64,000 bases of DNA, from NCBI RefSeq assembly GCF_026410085.1, contig NZ_CP112866.1:2666001-2730000 (forward strand). The letters are read 5' to 3'. Within the stretch, counting starts at the first letter, position 1. Every line of letters begins with the position of its first letter. The stretch is from Pseudomonas quebecensis (GTDB lineage Bacteria > Pseudomonadota > Gammaproteobacteria > Pseudomonadales > Pseudomonadaceae). Below the pieces are notes generated by a model. The model did not search any database. It worked only from the letters and a program-made list of their open reading frames with translations, and was not told the DNA's origin. The position numbers and the translations under genes are program-made. Shown piece by piece: positions 38,256 to 47,500 of this stretch.

Positions 38256-38461
38256 GCGGAGTTCAATTCCTATCGCATGAAGAGGTTTGCGAGCTGACCG
38301 GCGCTCGGACAAAGGCTGGCCAGATCCTGAACCTCAAAAGAAACGGCATCCGGCACACCATCAAAATGAACGGTTGGCCGAGCGTGACAGCCATGGCAGT
38401 TACTGCCGTCGGCATATCCGAGCCAGAGAAACTCGTATGGAAACCACGCAAGGCAAGCTGA
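38252..38461 (+). CDS. DUF4224 protein, possible excisionase-like partner of the integrase
   Basis: 69 aa from ATG 38252. FLSHEEVCELTGARTKAGQILNLKRNGIRHTIKMNGWPSVTAMAV fits DUF4224 (PF13986), a short winged/HTH-like family nearly always encoded directly before a phage integrase. It ends 1 bp before the integrase ATG. A role in recombination directionality is plausible from context but unproven. Confidence 0.85.
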   Translation: MSGVQFLSHEEVCELTGARTKAGQILNLKRNGIRHTIKMNGWPSVTAMAVTAVGISEPEKLVWKPRKAS

Positions 38462-38462
38462 A

Positions 38463-39494
38463 ATGGGAAGAAGACCAAGTAAGCCGGGCTCCATCGCCCG
38501 GCTAAGAGAGCGCAAGAAAGCCAGCGGCCGGGTTTTTTACTATTACGACACCGGCGGAAAGGACCGCAAGGAAATACCCCTGGGCAGTGACTACGGCTTG
38601 GCCATCATGGCGTACGCAAAACTGGAGCGTGATCGCAGTTCAACCGAACTGGTCACCAGGGTGATCACCTTTCGGTACGTGGCAGAAAAGTACCTGGTTG
38701 AAGTTGTGCCCACCAAGGGCGCAGCGACTCAGCTCGACAACCAGCGCGAACTGAAAAACTTAATGGCGTTCTTCGATGATCCGCCCGCACCACTTGAGAC
38801 GATCGAGCCCCTTCATGTTCGCCAGTATCTGACCTGGCGAAAGTCAGCGCCCGTAAGAGCCAATCGAGAAAAAGCCCTGCTCAGCGCGATATGGAACTAC
38901 GCCAGGGACAAGGGCTATACATCACTTGCGAACCCTTGCGCCGGAATCAAAGGCAACAAGGAGACTGGGCGGGACACCTACGTTGAGGACGACCTGTTCA
39001 AGCGAGTTCACGACAAGGCTGACGCGGGGTTGCGTGATGCAATGGACCTCGCCTACTTGACTGGTCAACGAGTCACGGACACACGGATGATGGACGAAAG
39101 AGACGTAAGGGATGGGCAGATCTGGGTCCTTCAGGGGAAAACAAAGGCAAAACGTCGAATCGAGGTCACCGGCGAACTGAAGGTTTTGATTGATCGAATA
39201 ATGTCCCGAAAGTCAGGGCATAAAGTCCGCTCGACGCGGCTGATCGTTGCAGAGGATGGCACACCGATGACGGTGGCAATGTTGCGTAGGAAATTTGATA
39301 TAGCGAGGGAAGCTGCTGGGGTGGCTAAGCCTGAGTTTCAAATGCGGGATCTGCGCGCCAAAGCCGGTACGGACAAGGCCGAATCCAGTGGCGATATCAT
39401 GCAGGCCAAGGATCAACTTGGGCATACCACCGTAGTCATGACTGAGCAGTACATCCGCAACCGGAAAGGCAAGAAAGTCTCACCAACGAAGTGA
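38463..39494 (+). CDS. int: prophage tyrosine integrase
   Basis: 343 aa. N-terminal arm-binding segment (about 1-60), SAM-like core-binding domain (about 68-165), catalytic domain with R203 (TGQRVTD), K228 region (GKTKAK), R298 in MRDLRAKA (D296 replaces the usual His), H321 (LGHTT) and nucleophile Y330 (EQYI). It integrates and excises the phage at the adjacent tRNA-Leu gene. The stop is 82 bp from the tRNA 3' end, with arm-type repeats between. Confidence 0.93.
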   Translation: MGRRPSKPGSIARLRERKKASGRVFYYYDTGGKDRKEIPLGSDYGLAIMAYAKLERDRSSTELVTRVITFRYVAEKYLVEVVPTKGAATQLDNQRELKNLMAFFDDPPAPLETIEPLHVRQYLTWRKSAPVRANREKALLSAIWNYARDKGYTSLANPCAGIKGNKETGRDTYVEDDLFKRVHDKADAGLRDAMDLAYLTGQRVTDTRMMDERDVRDGQIWVLQGKTKAKRRIEVTGELKVLIDRIMSRKSGHKVRSTRLIVAEDGTPMTVAMLRRKFDIAREAAGVAKPEFQMRDLRAKAGTDKAESSGDIMQAKDQLGHTTVVMTEQYIRNRKGKKVSPTK

Positions 39495-39576
39495 ATTGCG
39501 GACCAGTTATATTATTGCGGACCGGAAACAAACAAGGGCTTGCATCAGCTTTCGCCCGCAAACCCTTGATTCTAGA
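39495..39576. promoter_or_regulatory. attachment-site arm region (attR side)
   Basis: Direct repeats ATTGCGGACC at 39495-39504 and 39514-39523 (19-bp period) look like integrase arm sites. They are followed by an inverted repeat CAAGGGCTTGC (39533-39543) / GCAAACCCTTG (39558-39568) with one mismatch, which could be a terminator-like or integrase-core element. The region ends exactly at the CCA end of the tRNA (39577). The partner att site lies beyond the left edge. Confidence 0.55.
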
Positions 39577-39663
39577 TGGTGCCCGAAGCCGGAATCGAAC
39601 CGGCACGCCCTTACGAGCGGGGGATTTTAAGTCCCATGCGTCTACCAGTTTCGCCATTCGGGC
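39577..39663 (-). tRNA. tRNA-Leu (anticodon UAA)
   Basis: 87 nt on the minus strand, starting GCCCGAATGGCGAAACTGGT and ending in an encoded CCA. The anticodon loop ACTTAAAAT reads UAA; the long variable arm (CCGCTCGTAAGGGCG) and TPsiC loop GGTTCGATTCC are standard for a class II Leu tRNA. It is the integration target: the 3' end faces the prophage. Confidence 0.95.
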
Positions 39664-39688
39664 GGTAGCGCGGTGTAACAGGGTTCGG

Positions 39689-39717
39689 AATATATAGACC
39701 CAAGCGCGTCGACGCAA
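39689..39717 (-). promoter_or_regulatory. promoter of the tRNA-Leu gene
   Basis: Minus strand TTGCGT (39712-39717), 17-bp spacer, TATATT (39689-39694), with a GC-rich discriminator-like sequence before the tRNA 5' end at 39663. Confidence 0.55.
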
Positions 39718-40019
39718 GGTCAGGCGCCCGCTTTGAAGCATAAAAGCAGGATAAAAAAGCTTGGCAGATCAGTGATCTACACTTCGCCACAGGCCTTTGT
39801 GCGTGGCGTTTCTGGACGTCCAGCGTTACGAGGTGCTATTGGCCGGCGCAACGCCAGCTGGTCGCCGTCGCCGGTGGATGTGTCACAGGCCACAAATGGC
39901 GCCGATATCCACCGCGACCAGAGTGACTTCGCGCCGAGGTGCCTGCATGATGGCGCGCGTGGCGGCCCCACGCGCCTATCGCTTGCCTCTCCATCGCGTA
40001 CTACAGGGATATTCCGCAC
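39718..40019. other. intergenic stretch, no gene supported
   Basis: About 300 bp of host DNA between the tRNA promoter and the hydroxylase gene. It contains an inverted repeat CTGGTCGC/GCGACCAG but no convincing coding frame. Confidence 0.45.
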
Positions 40020-40541
40020 ATGGCCGTTTCGAATAAATGGTTGATGTCTTCGCTTGCGTATTACCTCGATTTTTTCACCGTCCCGGCTTTCTTGATCCTC
40101 GCGCTCTGCCTGGCGCCGTTCGTGCCTGGGCTGGCTCTCGTGGGCCTGCTGGCCTGGACGCTGGTGGAATACTCGGCGCACCGCTTCCTGTTCCACTCGC
40201 TGTACCGCCGTGAGCACTGGACCCACCACGTGGATGTGCTGGCCTATATCGGTGTGTCGAGCTGGAAAACCAGCTCGACCTTCGCCACGCTGTTGTTGTT
40301 GGCCTGGTACACCGGCCTGGTCTCGGTGTTTATCGGTGCGGTGACCGGCTACTTCTTCTACATCTCGGTGCATTACGTGATGCATCGCCCGCAGCATTGG
40401 GCCTACGGTTTAGTGCCAGCGCTGGTGGCCAATCACGACCTGCACCACCGCCAGGGCATCGAGAAAAACTTCGGGGTGTCCTCGCCGTTGTGGGATCACG
40501 TGTTCCGCACTTATATCCGCGTCGATCCCGCCCAGCGCTAG
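40020..40541 (+). CDS. fatty acid hydroxylase/sterol desaturase superfamily protein
   Basis: 173 aa, four likely TM helices (about 16-36, 40-52, 86-104, 107-121). Histidine motifs of the di-iron hydroxylases are present: HRFLFH (54-59), HWTHH (66-70), HYVMH (118-122), HRPQH (122-126) and NHDLHH (138-143). It would hydroxylate or desaturate a lipid in the membrane. The next gene is convergent and overlaps its stop by 4 bp. First host gene past the integration site. Confidence 0.75.
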   Translation: MAVSNKWLMSSLAYYLDFFTVPAFLILALCLAPFVPGLALVGLLAWTLVEYSAHRFLFHSLYRREHWTHHVDVLAYIGVSSWKTSSTFATLLLLAWYTGLVSVFIGAVTGYFFYISVHYVMHRPQHWAYGLVPALVANHDLHHRQGIEKNFGVSSPLWDHVFRTYIRVDPAQR

Positions 40542-41074
40542 AGCACGCCCAACTGCTTCATCAGGGTCAGGTTATCTTCGATATGCCAGTTGGCGGCGAT
40601 CCTGCCGTTGTCGATCCGGTAGATATCGGTGGCAATAAAATCCACGACCTGGCCACTGCCCTTGCGCTGACCAAAGGTGCCGGTGAAGTGCCCGCGAAAA
40701 TGCAGGTGCGCCACTGCGCGGTCGCCGGCGATGATCAACTGTTCGATCTCGCAACTCAAATCCGGCACCGCCGCACGGAAGGCGCGCGAGGCCAGCAACG
40801 GGCCTTGCGGGCCCTGTTTGCGGCCTTCGGGAGGTGTCTTGTCGACAAAATCATCCGCCAGCGCGTCTCGGGCCAAGCGCTCTTCGCCGGTGTGCCAGAA
40901 GGTGTCATAACGGCGCGCGACGGTTTCCATCAGCGCTTGTTGATTCGCCGTAAGGCTCTTATCCATCACCACCACAGTGGGTTTGATCAACTCGGTCGTG
41001 GCAGCCGAAGCCGCTCCCGACAGTAGCAAGGCGGCAACCGCAATGGCGCAGTGCGAACGGGCAAAAGGTTTCAT
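40538..41074 (-). CDS. exported SnoaL-like (ester cyclase/NTF2-fold) protein
   Basis: 178 aa. Signal peptide (MKPFARSHCAIAVAALLLSGAASA). The mature part, ETVARRYDTFWHTGEERLARDALADDFVDKTPPEG...DRAVAHLHFRGHFTGTF...VDFIATDIYRIDNGRIAANWHIED, is a SnoaL-type NTF2 fold (polyketide cyclase family). It is 33 bp downstream of the deacetylase gene and same strand, so probably one operon controlled from the LysR intergenic region. Confidence 0.75.
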   Translation of the reverse strand: MKPFARSHCAIAVAALLLSGAASAATTELIKPTVVVMDKSLTANQQALMETVARRYDTFWHTGEERLARDALADDFVDKTPPEGRKQGPQGPLLASRAFRAAVPDLSCEIEQLIIAGDRAVAHLHFRGHFTGTFGQRKGSGQVVDFIATDIYRIDNGRIAANWHIEDNLTLMKQLGVL

Positions 41075-41107
41075 TGGTAATGTCCTTGAATGCAGGGGGT
41101 CAGCGCC

Positions 41108-42118
41108 TCAGATCGTCTCGGTTTCCCGAAGACTCAGCGGGCTGTTGAGGGTGTATTGAGCAATCGCGTCCTTGCGCATGAAAGCGACGCCGGGATGGCT
41201 GTTGGCGTAGCGCAGGAATTCATCCCACACCTTGACCATTTGCGGCGTGCCGCTGATGCGGTCATGGGCGCTGATCGACATCATGCGGCGCCGGGTGCCG
41301 GCCTCTTCGTAGAGTTGATCGAACTCCAGCTTCACCTGCTCCAGGAACTGGGACGGTGAATAGTTGCGGCCCTCGATCAACACGATGTCGTTGTTGCGCA
41401 AGGTGTAGGGCACCACCACGAAATCCTTGCCGTTGACCTGCTCGATAAAGGGTTCATCGCGGCTCACGTCATCGATGTGATAGACGTAGCCCAGCTCTTG
41501 CAGCAGCGACAGGGTGTTCGGCCCGCGCCTTAGCCAGTTGCAGTTGTAACCGACGACCGGCTGCCCGGTGACCGCCTGCACCATGCTCGCGGCCTGGCGC
41601 AGAAAGGTGCGCTCCTCATCGCGGTTCATGGCGAACTGCGAACTCCAGCGCGGGCCGTGCCCCGCCGCCTCGTGGCCACGGGCGACGATCTCGCGGGCCA
41701 ACTCGGGGTGCCGCTGCACCGCGTCGCCGATCATGTGGCTGGTGACTTTCACGCCGTGCCGGTCCCACAGGTCGAGCATGCGCGGGATGCCCTCGCGATA
41801 GCCGTAGGCGAACCAGGTATTGGTGGCCACGTCGGCCGGCACGCTGTCGGGAAAATCCACCTTGGGGAACGGGCTGTCAGTGCCTTTGGGGGGCTGCCCG
41901 CCTGCTTCGAACTGCATGGAAATCGACACCACCAGCCGCGTGTCGCCGGGCCAGAACCGTCCGTTGCGCTGGCTGGACATCGCCGCAGCGCTATTGGCCT
42001 GGCCCTTCGGCACCGTGGCAGCGCCCGCCGGATTGAGTAGCGACCCCGCCGCCAGCACCGCTGCGCCTGCGCCGGCCTGGGCGAGAAAGGTACGCCGTTG
42101 CGTGTTGATCAATGTCAT
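41108..42118 (-). CDS. Tat-exported polysaccharide deacetylase-family protein
   Basis: 336 aa from ATG 42118 (GGAGT upstream). Tat signal RRTFLAQAGAGAAVLAAG. NodB-type fold hallmarks: GYREGIPRMLDLWDRHGVKVTSHMIGDA, then HELA..GHEAAGHGPRWS and a C-terminal SISAHDRISG. It is similar to the PuuE/allantoinase-like deacetylases acting on carbon-nitrogen bonds. Divergent from the LysR gene (gap about 100 bp), so it is a likely target of that regulator. Confidence 0.8.
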   Translation of the reverse strand: MTLINTQRRTFLAQAGAGAAVLAAGSLLNPAGAATVPKGQANSAAAMSSQRNGRFWPGDTRLVVSISMQFEAGGQPPKGTDSPFPKVDFPDSVPADVATNTWFAYGYREGIPRMLDLWDRHGVKVTSHMIGDAVQRHPELAREIVARGHEAAGHGPRWSSQFAMNRDEERTFLRQAASMVQAVTGQPVVGYNCNWLRRGPNTLSLLQELGYVYHIDDVSRDEPFIEQVNGKDFVVVPYTLRNNDIVLIEGRNYSPSQFLEQVKLEFDQLYEEAGTRRRMMSISAHDRISGTPQMVKVWDEFLRYANSHPGVAFMRKDAIAQYTLNSPLSLRETETI

Positions 42119-42219
42119 CGCGTTGACTCCGTTGGATAAGCACGGATGCAACCGTAAGATGTATGGATTATTTTGATAATTGAGCCGCTTTCAAAAACCT
42201 TTTTCGGAAACCCCGAACA

Positions 42220-43116
42220 ATGCCGTTGAAAAATCTTGAGCTGTTTTTGCTGATTATCGAGAAAGGTGGGCTGTCGGCGGCCGGGCGCGAACTGGGGTTG
42301 TCACCGGCCTCGGTGTCCGAGCGGCTGGTGCAATTGGAGCGTTTCTACGGCGCCAGCCTGCTCAACCGCACTACCCGCGCCATTCACCTGACCGACGAAG
42401 GCCGCGTGCTGGCCGAAGGCGCACGGCGCCTGCTGGATCAGGCCGAGGCGTTGCACAGCAGTATTCGCCTGGGCACTCGGACCGTTTCCGGGTTGATCCG
42501 CCTCAGTGCGCCGCAGGACCTGGGGCGCCAGCACCTTGAACCGGTCCTCACAGACTTCATGCAGGCGCATCCGCAGGTCAGCATCGACCTGCACCTCAGT
42601 GACGGCTACGTCGACCCCGTCGGCCAGGGCATCGACTTTGCCGTGCGCTACGGCGCCCTGGCCGACAGCAGCCTGCATGCCAAACCCCTGGGCGAGAACC
42701 GCCGCGTTGTGTGCGCCGCACCCGCTTACCTGGAGCGCCATGGCACGCCGTTGGAGCCGGCAGATCTGGCTGGGCACGAATGCCTGGTGATGCGCTTTGG
42801 CATCAACCTGGCGCACGAGTGGACCTTTACCCGGCAAGGGCACACCCAGCGCATCCTGGTGCGCGGCCGGCGCGTCGCGAATGACGGTGCGCTGGTGCGC
42901 CAGTGGTGCCTGGACGGCCACGGCCTGTGCCTTAAATCCGTGTGGGACGTGCGTGCCGACCTGGACGCCGGACGGCTGGTGGAAGTGTTCCCGGACTACG
43001 ACCTCGGGCGCACGGCCCTGAACATCATCTACCCCACCAATCGTGCCCTGCCGCGCCGGGTCAGCCTCTTGATGGAATGCATCGCGGCGCGGCTATCCGC
43101 CGACCGCGCCAGGTGA
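42220..43116 (+). CDS. LysR-family transcriptional regulator
   Basis: 298 aa. N-terminal winged HTH (MPLKNLELFLLIIEKGGLSA, AGRELGLSPASVSERLVQLE), then a substrate-binding domain typical of the CrgA/TrpI-like group (RLSAPQDLGRQHLEPVL, SDGYVDPVGQGIDFAVRYG). It is divergent from the deacetylase and upstream of the RND operon, so it may regulate either or both. Inducer unknown. Confidence 0.9.
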   Translation: MPLKNLELFLLIIEKGGLSAAGRELGLSPASVSERLVQLERFYGASLLNRTTRAIHLTDEGRVLAEGARRLLDQAEALHSSIRLGTRTVSGLIRLSAPQDLGRQHLEPVLTDFMQAHPQVSIDLHLSDGYVDPVGQGIDFAVRYGALADSSLHAKPLGENRRVVCAAPAYLERHGTPLEPADLAGHECLVMRFGINLAHEWTFTRQGHTQRILVRGRRVANDGALVRQWCLDGHGLCLKSVWDVRADLDAGRLVEVFPDYDLGRTALNIIYPTNRALPRRVSLLMECIAARLSADRAR

Positions 43117-43215
43117 GGGACTGTTCCTTGCACGCCACGCAAAACACTCTTGCCATCAAGGCCATTGATAGCTCCCTAACGAAAGCCCCATGCTAGAGGG
43201 CTGAATCCGCGCTTA

Positions 43216-43232
43216 TATCATTCCGAATGATA
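43216..43232. promoter_or_regulatory. palindrome upstream of the RND efflux operon
   Basis: TATCATTC-C-GAATGATA, perfect 8-bp arms around a single base, 85 bp before the adaptor ATG. A likely repressor or activator operator for the efflux operon; it does not match a nod-box-type MexT site. Confidence 0.55.
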
Positions 43233-43316
43233 GTTACCTTCGCTTCATTCGATTCGTGACATACCGCGTCCCCGCGCATGATCCGCCCATCTCAAATACA
43301 TTGGCGGATGCACCCT

Positions 43317-44558
43317 ATGGAACAGTCACTCAACCCTTTGCGCTTGCCCCTGGCGATTCTGGCCATGGTGGTGATGAGCGCGTGCGGTAAAACCCCGGAA
43401 CAAGCGGCCGCCATGCCGGCGGCGAAAGTCAGCGTAGCCAAGGTGCTGGAGCAACCGGTCAACGAGTGGGACGAGTTCACCGGACGCCTCGAAGCGCCGG
43501 AAACCGTACAGATTCGTCCACGGGTTTCCGGCCAGATTGACCAAGTCGCTTTCACCGAAGGCGCTTTGGTCAAGAAAGGCGACCTGCTGTTCCAGATCGA
43601 CCCACGCCCATTCCAGGCCGAAGTACGCCGCCTTGAAGCGCAACTGCAACAAACCAAGGCCGCGGCCACCCGCAGCGAAAACGAAGCCCAGCGCGGCGAG
43701 CGTCTGCGCCAGAGCAATGCGATCTCCGCCGAACTGGCCGACTCGCGTACCACCGCCGCCCAGGAAGCCCGCGCCGCCGTCGCCGGGATCCAGGCGCAGT
43801 TGGACCTGGCCAAACTGAACCTGAGTTTTACCCGTGTGACCTCGCCGATCAGCGGCCGCGTCAGCCGTGCCGAAATCACCGCCGGCAACCTGGTCACCGC
43901 CGACGTCACCGCGCTGACCAGCGTGGTTTCCACCGACAAGGTCTACGCCTACTTCGACGCCGACGAACGCGTGTACCTCAAGTACACCGAACTGGCACGC
44001 CAGGGCCGTCGCGGTGCCACGACCCCGGTGTACCTGGGCCTGTCGAATGAAACCGGCAACCCGCACCTGGGCCAGATGAATTTCATCGACAACCAGGTCA
44101 ACCCCGCCACCGGCACCATCCGTGGGCGCGCCGTGTTCGACAACAGCAAGGGCGAATACACCCCCGGCCTGTATGCACGCCTGAAGCTGGTGGGCAGCGG
44201 TACCTACTCCGCCGTGCTGATCAACGACGAAGCGGTCGGCACCGACCTGGGCAAAAAATTCGTGCTGGTGATGGAAGGCGACAAGCCGGCTTATCGCGCG
44301 GTTGAGCTGGGGCCGAAGATCGAAGGTTTGCGCATCGTGCGCAACGGCCTGAGTAAGGACGACACCATTATCGTCAAGGGCCTGCAACGCGTGCGCCCAG
44401 GTGCACCGGTCACCCCGGAAACCATTCCGATGGCCAGCAAGGAAACCCTCGCCGCCTTGGCCCAACAACGACAAGCGCTGGAAGCCAGCAACCTTGAGCA
44501 AGTGGCGCCGGAAAAAACCGCGCCCAAGCTCGCCAGTGTTGCGACTCCACGCGGTTAA
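43317..44558 (+). CDS. RND efflux periplasmic adaptor (MexE-like)
   Basis: 413 aa from ATG 43317. Lipoprotein signal ending VMSAC (C23). Membrane-fusion pattern: VRPRVSGQ-type IRPRVSGQIDQVAFTEGALVKKGDLLFQIDPRPF, alpha-hairpin with LQQTKAAATRSENEAQRGERL, and the barrel domain near GNPHLGQMNFIDNQVNPATGTI. Highest resemblance in layout to MexE/AcrA-type adaptors of the HAE1 class. First gene of a three-gene operon with the pump and outer-membrane channel. Confidence 0.9.
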   Translation: MEQSLNPLRLPLAILAMVVMSACGKTPEQAAAMPAAKVSVAKVLEQPVNEWDEFTGRLEAPETVQIRPRVSGQIDQVAFTEGALVKKGDLLFQIDPRPFQAEVRRLEAQLQQTKAAATRSENEAQRGERLRQSNAISAELADSRTTAAQEARAAVAGIQAQLDLAKLNLSFTRVTSPISGRVSRAEITAGNLVTADVTALTSVVSTDKVYAYFDADERVYLKYTELARQGRRGATTPVYLGLSNETGNPHLGQMNFIDNQVNPATGTIRGRAVFDNSKGEYTPGLYARLKLVGSGTYSAVLINDEAVGTDLGKKFVLVMEGDKPAYRAVELGPKIEGLRIVRNGLSKDDTIIVKGLQRVRPGAPVTPETIPMASKETLAALAQQRQALEASNLEQVAPEKTAPKLASVATPRG

Positions 44559-44573
44559 GGGATACGACTCAAG

Positions 44574-47500
44574 ATGAATTTTTCCAAGTTCTTCATTTCG
44601 CGGCCGATCTTCGCAGCGGTGCTGTCGCTGCTGATCCTGATCGCCGGTGCGATCTCGCTGTTCCAATTGCCGATCAGCGAATACCCGGAAGTGGTGCCGC
44701 CTACCGTAGTGGTACGCGCCAACTTCCCCGGCGCCAACCCCAAGGTCATCGGTGAAACCGTGGCCGCACCGCTGGAGCAGGCGATCACCGGCGTCGAGAA
44801 CATGCTGTACATGTCCTCGCAGTCGACCGCCGACGGCAAGCTGACCCTGACCATCACCTTCGCCCTGGGCACCGACCTGGACAACGCGCAGGTGCAGGTG
44901 CAGAACCGAGTGACGCGGACCCAGCCCAAGCTGCCGGAAGAAGTGACACGCATCGGTATCACCGTGGACAAGGCCTCCCCTGACCTGACCATGGTGGTGC
45001 ACTTGACCTCCCCGGATCAGCGCTACGACATGCTGTACCTGTCCAACTACGCGATCCTCAATATCAAGGACGAGTTGGCGCGCCTGGGGGGTGTAGGCGA
45101 CGTGCAGTTGTTCGGCATGGGCGACTACTCCCTGCGCGTGTGGCTCGATCCGAACAAGACCGCCTCACGCAACCTGACCGCTACCGATGTGGTCACCGCG
45201 ATCCGCGAGCAGAACCGCCAGGTAGCCGCCGGTGCCCTGGGCGCCCAGCCCGCGCCGTCTGACACCAGCTTCCAGTTGTCGGTCAATACCCAAGGGCGTC
45301 TGGTCAGCGAAGAGGAGTTCGAGAACATCGTGATTCGCGCCGGCGCCAACGGTGAGATCACACGTCTCAAGGACATCGCCCGGGTCGAACTGGGGTCCAG
45401 CCAATACGCGCTGCGCTCGCTGATCGATAACCAGCCGGCGGTGGCGATTCCGATCTTCCAGCGTCCCGGCTCCAACGCCATCGACATCTCCAACGATGTG
45501 CGCAGCAAGATGGCCGAGCTGAAAAAGAGCTTCCCGGCGGGCATGGATTACCGCATCGCGTATGACCCGACGATCTTCGTTCGCGGCTCCATCGAAGCGG
45601 TGGTGCACACGCTGTTCGAAGCCCTGATTCTCGTGGTGCTGGTGGTGATTCTGTTCCTGCAGACCTGGCGCGCCTCGATCATTCCGTTGGTAGCGGTACC
45701 GGTATCGTTGATCGGTACGTTTGCGGTGATGCACCTGTTCGGCTTCTCGCTCAATGCGCTGTCGCTGTTCGGGCTGGTCTTGGCCATCGGCATCGTGGTG
45801 GACGACGCCATCGTGGTGGTGGAGAACGTAGAACGTAATATCGAGCTGGGCCTGGAGCCGTTCCCGGCCACTGAGAAAGCCATGAGCGAGGTGACCGGGC
45901 CGATCATCGCCACGGCGCTGGTGCTGTGTGCGGTGTTCATTCCGGCCGCCTTTATCAGCGGCTTGACCGGGCAGTTCTACAAGCAGTTCGCCTTGACCAT
46001 TGCGATCTCGACGGTGATCTCGGCCTTCAACTCGCTGACCCTGTCCCCTGCCCTCGCCGCCGTGTTGCTGCGCGCTCACGATGCACCCAAGGACCGCTTC
46101 TCGAAGTTCCTCGACAAGCTGTTCGGCGGTTGGTTGTTCCGCCCGTTCAACCGCTTTTTTGAAAGAGCCAGCCATGGCTACGTCGGCACTGTGCGCCGAG
46201 TGATTCGCGGCAGTGGCATTGCCCTGTTCGTGTACGCCGGCCTGATGGTGCTGACCTTCTTCGGCTTCGCCCACACCCCGACCGGTTTCGTCCCGGCCCA
46301 GGACAAGCAATACCTGGTAGCCTTCGCGCAACTGCCGGACGCCGCGAGCCTGGACCGTACCGAAAGCGTGATGAAGCGCATGTCGGAGATCGCCCTGAAA
46401 CAGCCCGGCGTGGAAGCCGCGATCGCCTTCCCGGGCCTGTCTATCAACGGCTTCACCAACAGCCCGAACAGCGGCATCGTGTTCGTGACCTTGAAGCCCT
46501 TCGATGAGCGAAAAGACCCGAGCATGTCCGCCGGCGCGATTGCCGGGGCACTGAATGGCCAGTACAGCAACATTGAAGAAGCCTACATGGCCATCTTCCC
46601 GCCGCCGCCGGTACAGGGGCTGGGCACTATCGGCGGGTTCCGCCTGCAGATCGAAGACCGTGGCAACCTGGGCTATGACGAGCTGTACAAAGAAGTGCAG
46701 AACGTTATCGCCAAGAGCCGCGGCGTGCCGGAGTTGTTCGGCCTGTTCACCAGCTACACGGTCAATGTGCCCCAGGTCGATGCGGCCATCGACCGCGAAA
46801 AGGCCAAGACCCACGGCGTGGCGATCAGCGACATCTTCGACACTCTGCAGGTCTACCTGGGTTCGTTGTACGCCAACGACTTCAACCGCTTCGGGCGCAC
46901 CTACCAGGTCAACGTGCAGGCCGAACAACAGTTCCGCCAGGACGCCGACCAGATCGGCCAGCTGAAAGTGCGCAACAACAAAGGCGAGATGATCCCGCTG
47001 GCGACCTTTATCAAGGTCAGCGACACCTCGGGCCCGGACCGCGTGATGCACTACAACGGCTTTATCACCGCAGAAATCAACGGCAACGCCGCACCGGGCT
47101 ACAGCTCGGGCCAGGCCCAGGCCGCGATTGAAAAACTGTTGAAGGATGAACTGCCCAACGGCATGACCTACGAGTGGACCGACCTGACCTACCAGCAGAT
47201 CCTCTCTGGCAATACCGCGCTGTTCGTGTTCCCGCTCTGCGTGCTGCTGGCGTTCCTGGTACTGGCCGCCCAATACGAGAGCTGGAGCCTGCCGCTGGCG
47301 GTGATCCTGATCGTACCGATGACGCTGCTGTCGGCTATCACCGGGGTGATCATCTCGGGCAGCGACAACAACATCTTTACCCAGATCGGCCTGATCGTAC
47401 TGGTGGGCCTGGCGTGCAAGAACGCGATTCTGATCGTGGAGTTCGCCAAGGACAAACAGCAGGAAGGCCTCGACCCATTGGCCGCGGTATTGGAAGCCTG

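Noticed and set aside
43326..45002. 558-codon minus-strand frame over the RND adaptor and pump start
   Set aside because: Antisense shadow of two clearly identified efflux genes.
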